This document shows positions 23,046 through 34,025 of a stretch of DNA of 64,000 bases, piece by piece (position 1 is the stretch's first letter; each line of letters starts with the position of its first letter). Origin of the DNA: Micrasema longulum (lineage: Eukaryota > Arthropoda > Insecta > Trichoptera > Brachycentridae); NCBI GenBank assembly GCA_022494885.1, contig JAGVSM010002688.1, positions 186,001 through 250,000 on the forward strand, read 5' to 3'. Under the pieces are notes generated by a model. The model saw only the letters and a program-made list of their open reading frames with translations, searched no databases and had not been told where the DNA came from. A program made the position numbers and the translations under genes.

Positions 23046-23642
23046 TATTTTATTTTTTACAGTTATTTCTAAATATTGCATCGAACCAAATATTACACCA
23101 TAGAAAGAGTTCAGAATAAGTTTTTGAGATATGTTAATTTTAAATTAGGAATACGTAATGAATTTCGTAACTATGATTATTTATTAAATATATTAAATTT
23201 GATTAAATTAAGGGACAGGAAAACTATTAATGATTTATTAGTTCTATTTAAAATCGTTAATTCAGTATTGGACAGGCGTGAAATTTTGGCCCCCATTGGT
23301 TTTAAAGTACCAGTTAGAGTGACTAGGCTAGTTCAACTTTATCACTGCAACAATCATATCTCAATGTATTCTAGCAATTGAGTACTGAATCGTCTACATG
23401 CGCTGGGTAATGTTTATTACATGTTTATTCGGATTTAGGTGACATATTTTTATTGAAATTTCCAGCTTATAAACAATTACTTGTAAAACATTTTAGTGTG
23501 GAATCAATATTTTAATTATGTTCTTTCTAAGTAAGCATTGAAAAAATTGTTACTGTATATACTCCACTGTAAATACTTATGTTTGTATGTAATGTAAAAG
23601 GTACTTGTACCGTTAATTCTTGAAAAAATAAATGAATAAAAT
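23046..23642 (+). mobile_element. LINE 3' end with RT C-terminal frame
   Basis: The ORF at 23076-23381 reads IERVQNKFLRYVNFKLGI, LNLIKLRDRKTINDLLVLFK and APIGFKVPVRVTRLVQL, a typical C-terminal tail of non-LTR polyproteins. The UTR ends AAAATAAATGAATAAAAT at about 23640. It has no upstream RT core. Confidence 0.72.
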
Positions 23643-24705
23643 ATAGAACCAACAAGTCAAGTCATTTTGTCATGTTGTTCTTAAGATGAGAAATGTGAAG
23701 TGAGATGGATACGATCATTAAAACTAGACTTATTTTCTTATTATGAGTCGCTCTTTTAATTTCTAAGATTTCTAAGTTGTCTGATGTTAATATTTAATTT
23801 TCAACATGAAGAACTTTTAATCCTGTCTTCATTAAAATTATGCTTATTTTATATCAGATGTTTGCGAATTCAGAAAAAATATTATTGTTTAGGTACCTTA
23901 AGTGTTCTTTTGCTCTAAAATTTAAGATTATTTTAGTTTTTCCAATGTAGATTGAATCGCAATCGTTACAATTTTATTTTTATATTCCAGATTTATTATA
24001 TTTAGGGACTTTATATTTGGGATTTTTAAATCAATGTTTTTGTATTATAAGTTGTGCAGAATATAGATTTAGTACGTGGTTTAAAAAAGAGTTATTGTAT
24101 ATTTATTTTATTAAAATTACACTATTTTAATGTTTTGTTTACTGTGATTATAATACAATTATACTTATTTAATGGTTTATAACTTTCAGTAAACACGTGG
24201 GTGTAGCATAAAAAAAAATGTTACCAATAATTGGGTGTTACGTTGAATGAAAATTAGTTGTAAAACAGCGATCAGTGATTGGATAATAAGATGGGCACTA
24301 TAAAATATAATCGGATCGAAATAGGATAAGTGTACTAAAAATAAAGACTAGCATAGTTTTATAGCTTAGCTTACTAACTGTTTGATAGTTTGGAGTATAG
24401 AGCATAATTGTGTTAATAAAACACTTTGAGTTATTGCGACTTTAATGGGTAGTTATTTTCCTATTTAGTTTTGCTTCCCTAATTTGTTTTGGATTTACTT
24501 AAATAATTTAATTCATTTCTTAGCTTAAATAATTAAGCGAAGTTCACTTTTCGATCGAACATTTCTATAAATTGAAAGTTCAATTACTCTACGTCGATTG
24601 AATTAACTAATTTTCAATAATTTAACTGAAATTATTTTTCTCTTCAAATGGTTTAGTTCGTGTTTTTTTGTAAAATTACAAAAAAGCGCACGACAAAAAA
24701 CATAC
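23643..24705. other. Intergenic, nothing recognised
   Basis: AT-rich DNA without a protein-like ORF or a repeat shared with other parts of the window. Confidence 0.4.
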
Positions 24706-24711
24706 GTTATG

Positions 24712-25517
24712 ACACAGAATTAAGAATTGTCCAGAAACCGCATACGAGCATTAAACAGAAGGCGACTAAACTACTCATAAATGATTAGTTTGACGTTTTA
24801 AGCCATAAGTTTCTTCGTAAACGTCGCGCAGTACGCAACTTCTGATTTGAATTCAACTATGCCGTGTTGTGTCCTTTTAAAGTGTAAAAATACTGCTAGA
24901 GTCTTAAAGAAACAGGATAGGATCACATTTTATGTATTATTAGCAAATGAATGTGTAAGCACCAAATACATTACTTAAAAATTGAATTATTTTTCCATCA
25001 GATTGTCGAAGAAATCAAAATGGACATTTCGTTAGTGTTGCTAGGGTAGTATTTTTTTTAACCCTACTTTGCTCATCTAATGAGAGAACTAATGAAAATT
25101 GGACCTCGGATTAAACAACTCTGTGGTGGACATTTGACCGACATTATCTTTAAAACATCAAATACTATTTGACATGATTTAAAAATATCCGTTGTATGTA
25201 AAATAAATTTAGTTTTATATTTTAAGTTCAAAGTTTATTAATTCAATTACTCTTATTAAATGACCCTTTACTTATCTACTCTGTTGTGTCAATCAATATT
25301 TCCACGTGCACAATATAATTTTAGAGAAATTAACAGATTGTTTTTTTTTTACCTTACATTTGTGTTATGGTTATATATTTTCCCATCGTGCAACATTACG
25401 CGGCGACATCACGAATGCGTGCGGCGAAAGTGGGGCATAGTGCGGGGATTTTTCGACACAGTCCGGTGTATTCAAATATGATTCTACGCTCCTTCTAGAC
25501 TATTCTTAATTCTATGT
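24712..25517 (+). mobile_element. THAP-1 DNA transposon, copy 1
   Basis: The left end ACACAGAATTAAGAATTG and the right end, inverted, ACATAGAATTAAGAATAG form an 18-bp terminal inverted repeat with two mismatches. The flanks carry the direct repeat GTTATG (24706-24711 and 25518-25523). At 24859 a short frame starts MPCCVLLKCKN and continues to RITFYVLL. The M-P-x-C-x4-C spacing fits the start of a THAP zinc finger, the DNA-binding domain of P-element and Kolobok-type transposases. The frame is soon interrupted. A second copy in opposite orientation is at 28101-28899. Confidence 0.78.
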
Positions 25518-25809
25518 GTTATGATTTGTAGGTGAACTATATTATTATTTTAATTTATATTAAGGTTCTCACAATTTCAAATATGCACGTTTACTCTTTA
25601 TTTTATGGAATCGAAACTAGTTAATTACAAATGTTTTGTAATTCGGTGTATTTCAATTAAATATGCCTATAATTAGAGAAGCGGCGTTTTCTAATGCAAA
25701 TTAGCTTAATCATGTTAATTATCAAATTTTCTACCGGTTCTCTCATTTATATACGCTGAGAAACACAGGAAAAATAAAAAAAATGTGTACTATGAAGCAA
25801 TACGATATA

Positions 25810-26159
25810 CAGGTGTTCATTAAACCCTGTCACATCCGAATCCACGATGATCAGTATGAGCAAAAAGACACATTGGCCCATTAAAATATTCTTTTAGAAC
25901 TAGTAAAATTTAAAAAAATAAAATGTAAAAAAAGCAAATGGTTGCTTACTTCTGCAGGGGAGAAACGAGGAGGGGGGGGATTTTATAATGCGCCGCGCTC
26001 CCCTCACTTCTCCCCTACAGATGTAAGCAACCATTTGTTTTTTTTTATATTTTTTTTTAAATTTTCTTTGTTCTAAATATTTTTTAATATGCTAATATGT
26101 CTTCTTGCCCATACTGATCATTGTGGTTTCGGATGTGACAGGGTTTAAAGAACACCCTG
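25810..26159. mobile_element. Foldback MITE flanked by TA
   Basis: The 350-bp segment is nearly one palindrome. Its ends CAGGTGTTCATTAAACCCTG and, inverted, CAGGGTGTTCTTTAAACCCT continue into CACATCC. The inner arms GCAAATGGTTGCTTAC and GTAAGCAACCATTTG close on a GC-rich centre at about 25960-26020. TA lies outside both ends (25808-25809, 26160-26161), as for Tc1/mariner-type integration. It has no ORF and needs an outside transposase. Confidence 0.82.
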
Positions 26160-26161
26160 TA

Positions 26162-26625
26162 TTTATTATTTTGAAGTTTCAATTTAACTGGAGATGCACG
26201 AATACCGATCTCAATTATATGTCTTCCTGCAAAAAGCACCACTTGCTTACTTTAGAAGATCGCCGTCTACTATTAGACATGGGGGTGCTTCATGACATAC
26301 TTAGTGGACGCTTTGATAGTCCGGTTCTTTTGTCGGAGTTATCATTAAATGTCTCCGGCTACCGCACCCATCACACGCCGAGCTCTCTATTTCATGTGCC
26401 AGCAGCTTGCACAAACTATGCCCAGAACTCTTCACTTATACGTTTTGCTCGTGAATATAATTTGATATTTCCCCTTATTGATCCATTTGATAGTAAAAAA
26501 ATAACATTTGAAATGCGCGTCTTAAAACATACTTTTTTGTCTTTTACTTAGTTTCAATAATAAAGTCTTATTTTATCTTATTTTATTTTATTTTATTTTA
26601 TTTTATTTTATCTCTAATTCTTAAA
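26162..26625 (+). mobile_element. LINE 3' tail with (TTTTA)n end
   Basis: The frame ending at 26551 reads LTLEDRRLLLDMGVLHDILS, ELSLNVSGYRTHHTPSSLFH and CTNYAQNSSLIRFAREYN, a C-terminal non-LTR retrotransposon tail. It ends in AATAAAGTCTTATTTTATCT and a (TTTTA)n tract at 26571-26615. It directly abuts the MITE at 26159, so one of the two inserted at the border of the other. Confidence 0.7.
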
Positions 26626-26639
26626 AAAAAAAAATTTTT

Positions 26640-27440
26640 TTTTTTTATTTTATTTTATTTTATTAAGAAAACATACAGTCATACAAAATAAGTATTAAAA
26701 ACAACATTTTTTTAACATAAAAAGACCAATTAAGTTTTCATAGATTAAAAAGATATAAACATTAAATGTGACAAAAAAAAAAATAAATAAGAATTTTAAG
26801 TGAGAAAAGAATAATTGTTAACATTTGCGTTTTCCATGGAGGTAATAAATTAAAATAAATAAAAATACCGAATGTACACTCCGAGCCATCCACGCACACA
26901 CATGAACGCACATATAAAACATACACAAACATATACATTACATGCGGCACATATACATAGCATAAACCACTCAAGATGTACATTCAGCAACTATCCCAAA
27001 TAATCGACCCCATGAAGAAATTTTCTGTACAAATGCAACGTGCAGTTAAAAATGTCTACATCAATACTGAGTCCGTTATAATTTCTACAGGTACGTCTAA
27101 TGAATGAATTCGAGGTATAATTGTTTTTACAAGTTGGTACATAAAAAGGGAATTTAATCTAGTATAGCGAAGAGGACAACGGAAACCAATATTTTGTAAA
27201 AGATACGGCGAATTAACTATATTATTGAGAATTTTGAAAAGAAAAATTAAATCATATGTAATGCGCCTTTTTTGTAGTGATTCTATAATAAAATTGATCA
27301 AAGATGCGCCGTAATCATTTTCAATGTTGCCAAAAAGATATTCCAGGCTCCTTATAAATTTCTTTTGAATGTTTTCAATTTGATTAATATATACATTATA
27401 TTGAGGGGACCATACTTATGAAGCGAATTCGAATATATTT
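26640..27440 (-). mobile_element. LINE-I, longer copy (minus strand)
   Basis: The minus-strand ORF at 27056-27301 reads LQKRRITYDLIFLFKILNNI and NIGFRCPLRYTRLNSLF. After a frameshift comes the FNCTLHLYRKFL-type end also seen in the plus-strand copy at 16640-17215. The 3' UTR is the same as in that copy, including the AC-rich tract at 26880-26960. A poly-T stretch at 26623-26665 marks the 3' end. Confidence 0.7.
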
Positions 27441-27668
27441 ATATTTTTGACACTTGTGCAATATTTACACACATGTCCACCCTCATTCCAATATAACACC
27501 AACTCACCCACCCTCTTACTCACTTACACTCACACAAACACACTAGTATGTATTGTAAGTATATTTAATGTATTTCTGTGGATATCTGTCATTGGTTTTA
27601 TTCTCTGTATATTTTATTTGTTATATTTTTGTTACATGTATTACTGTTGATATCCCCAATAAATAAAA
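27441..27668 (+). mobile_element. LINE-J 3' end (plus strand)
   Basis: Contains ACTTGTGCAATATTTACACA, a CCACCCTCATTCCAATATAA tract and the tail CCCCAATAAATAAAAAAAT. It matches 17170-17435 in inverse orientation. Here LINE-J sits upstream-to-upstream with LINE-I, whereas at 17.2 kb the two are tail-to-tail. Confidence 0.55.
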
Positions 27669-27714
27669 AAATAAAAAAAACTTCTTGAACAAACACTCAC
27701 GGTACCTAAGGTTG

Positions 27715-27924
27715 CTATTGCTGAGGCCTCTTTGTCACCATCGTAATCGAAACCTCATTTTTATCATTATTATCACCATCAGCATCACTGTCGTCTTCAC
27801 CGTAGTTAGAATTATCATCGAATCGATTTGGCTTGGTTCGGATTGAATGGAACTGTTCGGATTTGCGGAAGATGACGGTTCCATAATGTTCACCTGTTAT
27901 TATGATGACCGGTTTAACGAGCAT
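27715..27924 (-). CDS. Unassigned 69-aa ORF, acidic
   Basis: Starts MLVKPVIIITGEHYGTVIF and has the acidic run YGEDDSDADGDNNDKNE at about residues 41-57. No motif I recognise, no signal peptide and no splice signals that I can argue for. Its codon composition is less AT-rich than the surrounding DNA, so it could be an exon or part of a transposase N-terminus. It could also be chance. Confidence 0.2.
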   Translation of the reverse strand: MLVKPVIIITGEHYGTVIFRKSEQFHSIRTKPNRFDDNSNYGEDDSDADGDNNDKNEVSITMVTKRPQQ

Positions 27925-28100
27925 GGTGTCGGATGTGCTACCGGTTACCGGTTATATTATGTAGGCCCAAACAGGGCGGCGATCATTCCTCAATAGTGTT
28001 ACTTCATGAACTAAATACGCTTCATATCAATCATCCGAGAGATCGGGACCCTATTATTAATTCTAAATGAACAACTGACAGAGGGCACAATATCATTTAC

Positions 28101-28899
28101 ACATATAATTAAGAATAGTCCAGAAGGAGCGTAGAATCATATTTGAATACATCGGACTGTGTCCAATAATTCCCCCACTTAGACACACTTTCGCCGCGCG
28201 CATACGTTCAGTCGCCGGGTAATGGGAAAAAAAAAATCAGAACACAAATGTAAGGTTAAAAAAAAAGCAATCTGTTAATTTCTCTAAAATTTTATTGTGC
28301 ACGCGGAAACATTGATTGACACAACAGATTAGATAAATAGAGGCTCATTTAATAAGAGTAATTGAATTTATGAACTTTGAACTTAAAATATAAAACAAAT
28401 TTTATTGGACATAAAATGGATATTTTTATATCATGCCAAATAATATTTGATGTTTTAAAGATAGTGTCGTTCAAATGTCTCCCACGGCGTTGTTTAATCC
28501 GAGGTCTAATTTTCATTAGTTCTTTTATTAAATGAGCAAAGTAGGGTAAAAAAAAATCTACCCTGGCAACACTTTCCAAAATTTCCATTTTGTTTCTTCG
28601 ACAATCTGACAGATGGAAAAATAATTCAATTTTTAAGTAATTCATTTGCTGCTAAAATATTCGTTTGTTAATTACACATGAAATGTGATGCCATCTTGTT
28701 TCTTGAAGATCCTAGCAGTATTTCGACACTTTAAAAGGACACAACACGGCATAGTTGAATTCAAATCACGAGCTGCATACTGAGCGACGTCTACAATGAA
28801 ACTAATGTTGCAAAACGTAACCCTACTCATTTGTGAGTAGTTGAGTCGCCTTCTGTTTGATGTGCGTATGCGGTTTCTGAACTATTCTTAATTCTATGT
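28101..28899 (-). mobile_element. THAP-1 DNA transposon, copy 2 (inverted)
   Basis: The ends are ACATATAATTAAGAATAG and, inverted, ACATAGAATTAAGAATAG. The 6-bp direct repeat ATTTAC flanks both sides (28095-28100 and 28900-28905). On the minus strand the relic frame reads MPCCVLLKCRNTARIFKKQD then GITFHV and a stop, again the start of a THAP zinc finger. Most of the rest aligns with copy 1 by eye, so both are copies of one non-autonomous family. Confidence 0.8.
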
Positions 28900-28905
28900 A
28901 TTTAC

Positions 28906-29790
28906 AATACGATATAACGATTTTATTCATATAGTTTAAATCTGTTTAAAATGATCTATCAGAAAAACTGTTATTAGCAAATTATATCCTAAAACTTCAA
29001 GTGACTTTTTTTCATAGTTTCCCGATGCGTACCTGATAACAATAGCTAAGATGCTTGCCTTACGCACGGGGTTTCCGGGTTGGATTCCCGGCGAGATTTC
29101 AATAATAAAACAATATGTGTATTTTCAACATAGCAATGTATTGTACTATGATTAACTACTGTGCTTTCAGATTCACAAGTAATTAAAATAATACATTCTT
29201 AAAACGATGGAAATTAGTTTTTAAATCTCTACATATGTAGGATTTACAGATAAATAAATCTCTTCTTTGGCAGACGAAAAATCTGCGCTATGGAAAGATA
29301 ATAGTATCGGTAGCCTTATTCTGTAACTAATTCGTTTCGTAAATTCATTTGTATCGTATGAGAGGGAACGAGAGCGAAATACAATTTTAATTACGTTAGA
29401 GTGAGATGGATATATGACGAACGAATGAACTTACGAGACGAAATTGTCGTCAAAATAAGCCTGCTGGACGCCTTTCGGACTTCGGACAGAGAGTTTTTCA
29501 TTCTTTTTCTTTTTGCGGTGCCTTGATCGATTGACATAAATATTTTTGATAAGTATTAAAAAGTTTTTGTAAGCTTTCAGCATTTTTACCAATTACGTAT
29601 ATCATTTAGGATTATATTGTGAATGTAACAATATGGAATTTATTTGCTTGATAATAATATAATGTTGACCACGTTGAAAAATGTATTCCGCATGAAGTCT
29701 TATATTTAATTCCTGTCGGAGTCAAAATATTTTTCTATTGAATAATCATAATTTTAAGCCATATAATATGGTTTGTATTATTATTCCCAT
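28906..29790. other. Intergenic with a tRNA-like fragment
   Basis: At about 29050-29095, TTGCCTTACGCACGGGG and CCGGGTTGGATTCCCGGCG resemble a tRNA anticodon arm and B box, as in the SINE head at 20153-20345. The rest shows no gene. Confidence 0.4.
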
Positions 29791-29794
29791 AAAA

Positions 29795-29930
29795 ATGTAT
29801 ATAATCAATGATGGCTGATCATCTAACCTTCATGTGACAGATGATCGAAATACGCAGCATTTGGCGTACCAATGCAGAGCCCTATGCACCACTGGATGTA
29901 GATAGGGATATTGTGATGATGATCAAATGA
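29795..29930 (+). mobile_element. SINE-A 3' half
   Basis: GGCTGATCATCTAACCTTCA, GATCGAAATACGCAGC, TGGCGTACCAATGCAGAGCC and GTGATGATGATC follow the order of the 3' half of SINE-A. The tRNA-like head is absent, so this is a 5'-truncated copy. Confidence 0.7.
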
Positions 29931-30445
29931 TATAAAGAGCGTCCATCGACAAATTTATCGGTAGATAGTTGCGTTGCTGCGTACATTATATTTGTTTTTC
30001 TTTGTGTCTATGATGACATCAACAATGTTCTAACGAAAATGCCGTTTATTATATTTACTTGCATCCCGACTCATTTCAAATATTAAAAAAAAAAAAATAA
30101 CAACATTTATTAGGATTATTAGGATTCGGATTATTAGGCATTATTAGGATTATCCGGTAAGGTATCACAAAATTAATATCAACAATGCAAACGAAAATGC
30201 ATTGTCAATTAATAAAATCTACTCATATGGAGGTAATACGAATAATCATTTTATAATTTATGTAAAATAAAATGCATGTTACGTTTTGACAACTAAATAA
30301 AGACAAAATTAAAGTTACGTACTTGACTGAAGTATGGTATCAAAATTGACAATAAAAACTGCGTTTACGTAATATTGCAACAATAATTTAGAAAAACCAG
30401 AAAACTAAAAACCTAACATTCACATTTTTATACGATTATTATTTA

Positions 30446-31034
30446 ACATTTTACAACAGAGATGAAGAACATCCAAGAGAAGGTAATATAGAAGTCTAAG
30501 CATCTACAGGGCTTATGACCTATCAATGGCTGGTATAAGTGGCCACTTTCTTTACACACTATGTAACATTCACCATTCTGCCTATATTTGAACATCCATA
30601 TTCCTTCAATTCTTTCATCTGTTGATGTTTGTGAAGTTAAAGAGCTGAAACCTTTATTTATGCGGCTGAGATTCATCTAATTGGATTATTTCACCTACAT
30701 ACTAGGCAACGACTGAAAATATTATTTTTTCAATTTCTATACTTCTTCATGGACCAGGTAATTTATCAACAATATTTTGAAACATCAACAGATGAAATAA
30801 TTGAAGGAATATGGATGTTCAAATATAGGCAGAATGGTGAATGTTACACACTGTGTAAAGTGACCACTTAAACCAGCCATTGACATGTCATAAGCCCTGT
30901 AGATGCCTAGACTTCTATATTACCTTATCTAGAATGTTCTTCATCTCTGTTGTAAAATGTTAATATAAACAGCTCCCCGGGGAGTTGAATCCAGTCCTTG
31001 TCTACAAAAAATTGGACAAACTCAAAATATTGTT
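30446..31034 (-). mobile_element. FB-1 repeat, reference copy with 12-bp direct repeats
   Basis: The copy is flanked by a perfect 12-bp direct repeat GATTATTATTTA (30434-30445 and 31035-31046). Inside, the block with GGGCTTATGACCTATCAATG and ACACTATGTAACATTCACC (30460-30630) recurs inverted at about 30782-30965 (GGTGAATGTTACACACTGTG), which gives long inverted arms around an asymmetric centre (AGAGCTGAAACCTTTATTTA). On the minus strand it starts AACAATATTTTGAG and ends GTTGTAAAATGT. The 77-aa ORF across it is not convincing as a protein. Confidence 0.8.
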
Positions 31035-31046
31035 GATTATTATTTA

Positions 31047-32184
31047 CTTTGGTCGGTATTGTCACTTTTTCCATTTCTAAATCTCCGAAATAATAAATGT
31101 CTTAATTTATGACTATTTATGTATATTTTATATATTGGCGCAATGTAATAATTGTTGATAACACATCTAATAATTATCAATACTAAAATTATTCTTTTAT
31201 GAATTGCCTTGTCTAACCGAAAGTAGGAAATTAAACCTTTTTTTAGGTCGAGAAAACAGTAAAAATTTAAATCAAAATTTCATAAAAATTTTAAATTAAA
31301 TCACACCCACCACACGACATTAATCAAAATCAATTAATGGAAATAACAGTAAAAAACTAATTACTAAAATTATTATTAGAAGGTAACAATAAAATAAAAA
31401 TTTCATTACCTTTGTTGTTTTCCTTATTCCAAAGATATTATATCTTTTAGTATCCTCAAACAGTAAACCTTCGAAGCCTTATCACTACTAAAGCAACACA
31501 AATCACCTTATCAAATACGTTCAAATTTTGTAAAAAGAAGCCTTTATGACTCAAAATATCACTAAAAACACACAAAATTTCATTAAAATATGTGATTGAT
31601 ATTTTAGGAATTGTTTTCACCGCTGTAAATTTTATTGGTTAAATACTTCACAATCGGGTTGTCATTGATAGTAAAAAACACTCGCGATAAAAAGTACAGC
31701 CTATCGTCTCCCAGGTACGCGTCTACCTTGCAAGACGGACGCACGTGGAATGAAATTAATAGGCGGTCAAGGTATTAGTTTCTCGACTTTTGCCGCTATA
31801 TTGCGAGATGCGAGTGCATCCAACTGTCATATTGAGCATGTCGATATATAAAATACATAGGATATAATGCACACAGCGTGCGACGATCCAAGATGCAAGA
31901 ATGCGTCTCATATGTATATCGATACAATTGTATATTGACAAGGATGTTTAAATCTCTGGATTCGATACTGACGCGTTTTACCAATAAATATTATTGAAAA
32001 TGATGTCAGCTCCATTTTGAATGCCATACGAACTAGCAGTTTATTTCCGAAAATTATGCAATGCAATGTATTATAGTATGTCAATAATTTGCTATTTTAT
32101 AAGAAACGTATCGATTATAATATCAATATTGATATACACCACTGCCTCTTAATTGTTTAAGTTTAAGTTTACACGATTTTACAA
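31047..32184. other. Intergenic, nothing recognised
   Basis: AT-rich. The segment 31680-31980 is less AT-rich and has overlapping short minus-strand ORFs, none with a known motif. Confidence 0.35.
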
Positions 32185-32197
32185 AATAATCTATGGT

Positions 32198-33299
32198 CAA
32201 CAATATTTTGAGTTTGTCCAAATTTTTGTAGATTGTACTTTTGTGGATTCAACTCCATGGGGAGCTGTTAACATTAACACATTACAACAGAGATGAAGAA
32301 TATTTTATTTATTTATTTGACGGACTTATGCAGTCTATTCTAACGATGGTAAATACAATTTCTTATAATAGATACAGGCACTAATAAAATAAAATATAAC
32401 TAAATAAAATTAAAGATAGGACAAAAAATAAATCAATTACTACCTCAAGACAAGATCTAGTCTATCTTAGTGAATTTTTAAAACTATAAAGACTTACACC
32501 AAAAAAGTCCAGATCTTGTCTCGAGTTTACAATACGACACAATCAGGACATTGGTGCACGCAAGCCATATTTTGTGCTGTGTTGATCGAGGAACAGCACA
32601 TTATTATTTCGCAACCGGCAGATCGGAAAATTGAATGCCACCTGTTCCAGTAACGATGGTACATCAATAAAGCCATTCAGAGAAGGTAATATAGAAGTCT
32701 AGGCATCTACATGGCTTATGACCTATCATTAGCTGGTTTAAGTGTTGATAAATTCACCTGGTCCATGAAGAAGTATAGAAATTGAAAATATAAAATTTTT
32801 AGGCGTTGCCTAGTATGTAGGTGAAATAATTCAATTAGATGAATCTCACCCGCATAAATAAAGGTTTCAGCTCTTTAATTTCACAAACATCAACAGATGA
32901 AAAAATTGAAGGAATATATAATCATTGTGTGTTTTGTAATATAAATAATATAGATGTACATAAATACCTTGTTTTTAAAACTGCCTGAATATTTGTTAAT
33001 TATCTTCGTTTTTTAAAGTTAGTCTTCTTTGTTTATTCTCAAATGTAATTTAAAATAAGTATATTGTTAAGAGTCGTCGGCCGCGGAAACCCCAGTGAGG
33101 TCACATTATTTTTATTATTAATCATAGTTTGTAAGCAAAAAATATGAATAAATAAATAAATAGATGTTAAAATATGGGCAGAATGGTAAATGTTGCACAG
33201 TGTGGTTAAATCAGCCTATGACAGGTCACAAGCTCTGTAGACGCCTAGACTTCTATATTACCTTCTCTAAAATGTTCTTCATCTCTATTGTAATATGTT
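32198..33299 (+). mobile_element. FB-1 copy carrying two nested LINE tails
   Basis: The outer ends CAACAATATTTTGAG and CTATTGTAATATGTT are flanked by the 13-bp direct repeat AATAATCTATGGT (32185-32197 and 33300-33312). The sequence is broken at about 32297-32685 by a minus-strand LINE-like tail (TTTATTTATTTGACGGACTT at its 3' end) and at about 32918-33165 by a plus-strand LINE-P tail ending AATAAATAAATAGATG. On both sides of each break the FB-1 sequence resumes where it stopped. Confidence 0.75.
32918..33165 (+). mobile_element. LINE-P 3' UTR inserted in FB-1
   Basis: Contains GTCGGCCGCGGAAACCCCAG and GTGAGGTCACATTATTTTTA and ends in a repeated AAAT tail. It is the inverse of 5525-5830. A target duplication cannot be fixed exactly, because ATAGATG on the right is also the expected host sequence. 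Confidence 0.6.
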
Positions 33300-33469
33300 A
33301 ATAATCTATGGTATTTTAAAATCTTATTAATGATTATGTAATGATCACTGACTTATAACAAATAGACATGTTACAGTATCTTACATTTACTGAATATTGT
33401 GGTTCCGTTAACGATTGGAAATAAAAAATTACGAAGCACGTCAACATATTATTATACATTTTATTATAC

Positions 33470-33800
33470 ATAAAATTTTTCACGATAAATTAGCAAAATA
33501 TTTTAAGGATAAAGTTGTCTTAAACAAAAATTGTCATGAATATGCTACTAGACAAAAGGATAAAATATGACTACCATTATTGAAAAGAGCTGAGTCGCAA
33601 AATTGTTTGGTGTATAAGGGTTTAAAAATGTATGATGAGATGCCTGAATGTATGAAGAATGAAAAGTGTCTGAAAGAATTTAAAAATAAATGTAAAAGTT
33701 ACTGTAAGGAAATGTAAATATATATAGATGATGTAAATGTACATAATAGTTTATATTAGTTTTAATATAAGCTAACTTAAGAAATAAATTTTTAAAAATA
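33470..33800 (+). mobile_element. LINE-K 3' fragment
   Basis: The frame reads HDKLAKYFKDKVVLNKN, HEYATRQKDKI, a stop, then SQNCLVYKGLKMYDEMPECM and a stop at 33714-33716. It matches the last 100 codons of the LINE-K copy at 18030-18995, where the same place reads LMYKGIQLFEEMPESIKN. An A-rich tail ends at about 33807. Confidence 0.7.
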
Positions 33801-33889
33801 AAAAAAATATTCGTGTGAGAAAGATATATTATTTATTTTTTAAAGAAGAAAAAAATATTTTTGTTCTTAAATTTTACCTAAATATTTCA

Positions 33890-34022
33890 GTCATTTTCAA
33901 CGAGTTGTAAATAACTCTAAATTAGAAAATGAGAACCAAGTTGGGTAGAGTTGGGGTCGAACCTTGAACCTCTGATCTGTAAATTCGTGACACTAGCCAC
34001 GGGACCACAACTCGATTCTATT
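33890..34022 (-). mobile_element. SINE-B, 3'-shortened copy
   Basis: On the minus strand: GTTGTGGTCCCGTGGCTAGT, GGTTCAAGGTTCGACCCC (B-box region) and TCGTTGAAAATGACTG. It has lost the TATTTGGGTA end present at 46318-46500. Confidence 0.7.
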
Positions 34023-34025
34023 TTC

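Noticed and set aside
24706..25525. 8-bp target duplication for THAP-1 (GTTATGAC / GTTATGAT)
   Set aside because: With the terminal repeats of both copies aligned, the two extra bases belong to the element end on one side; only 6 bp are duplicated outside both ends in both copies.
30443..30676. 77-aa ORF within FB-1 as a possible coding gene of the element
   Set aside because: Other FB-1 copies do not keep the frame, and the sequence shows no protein motif.
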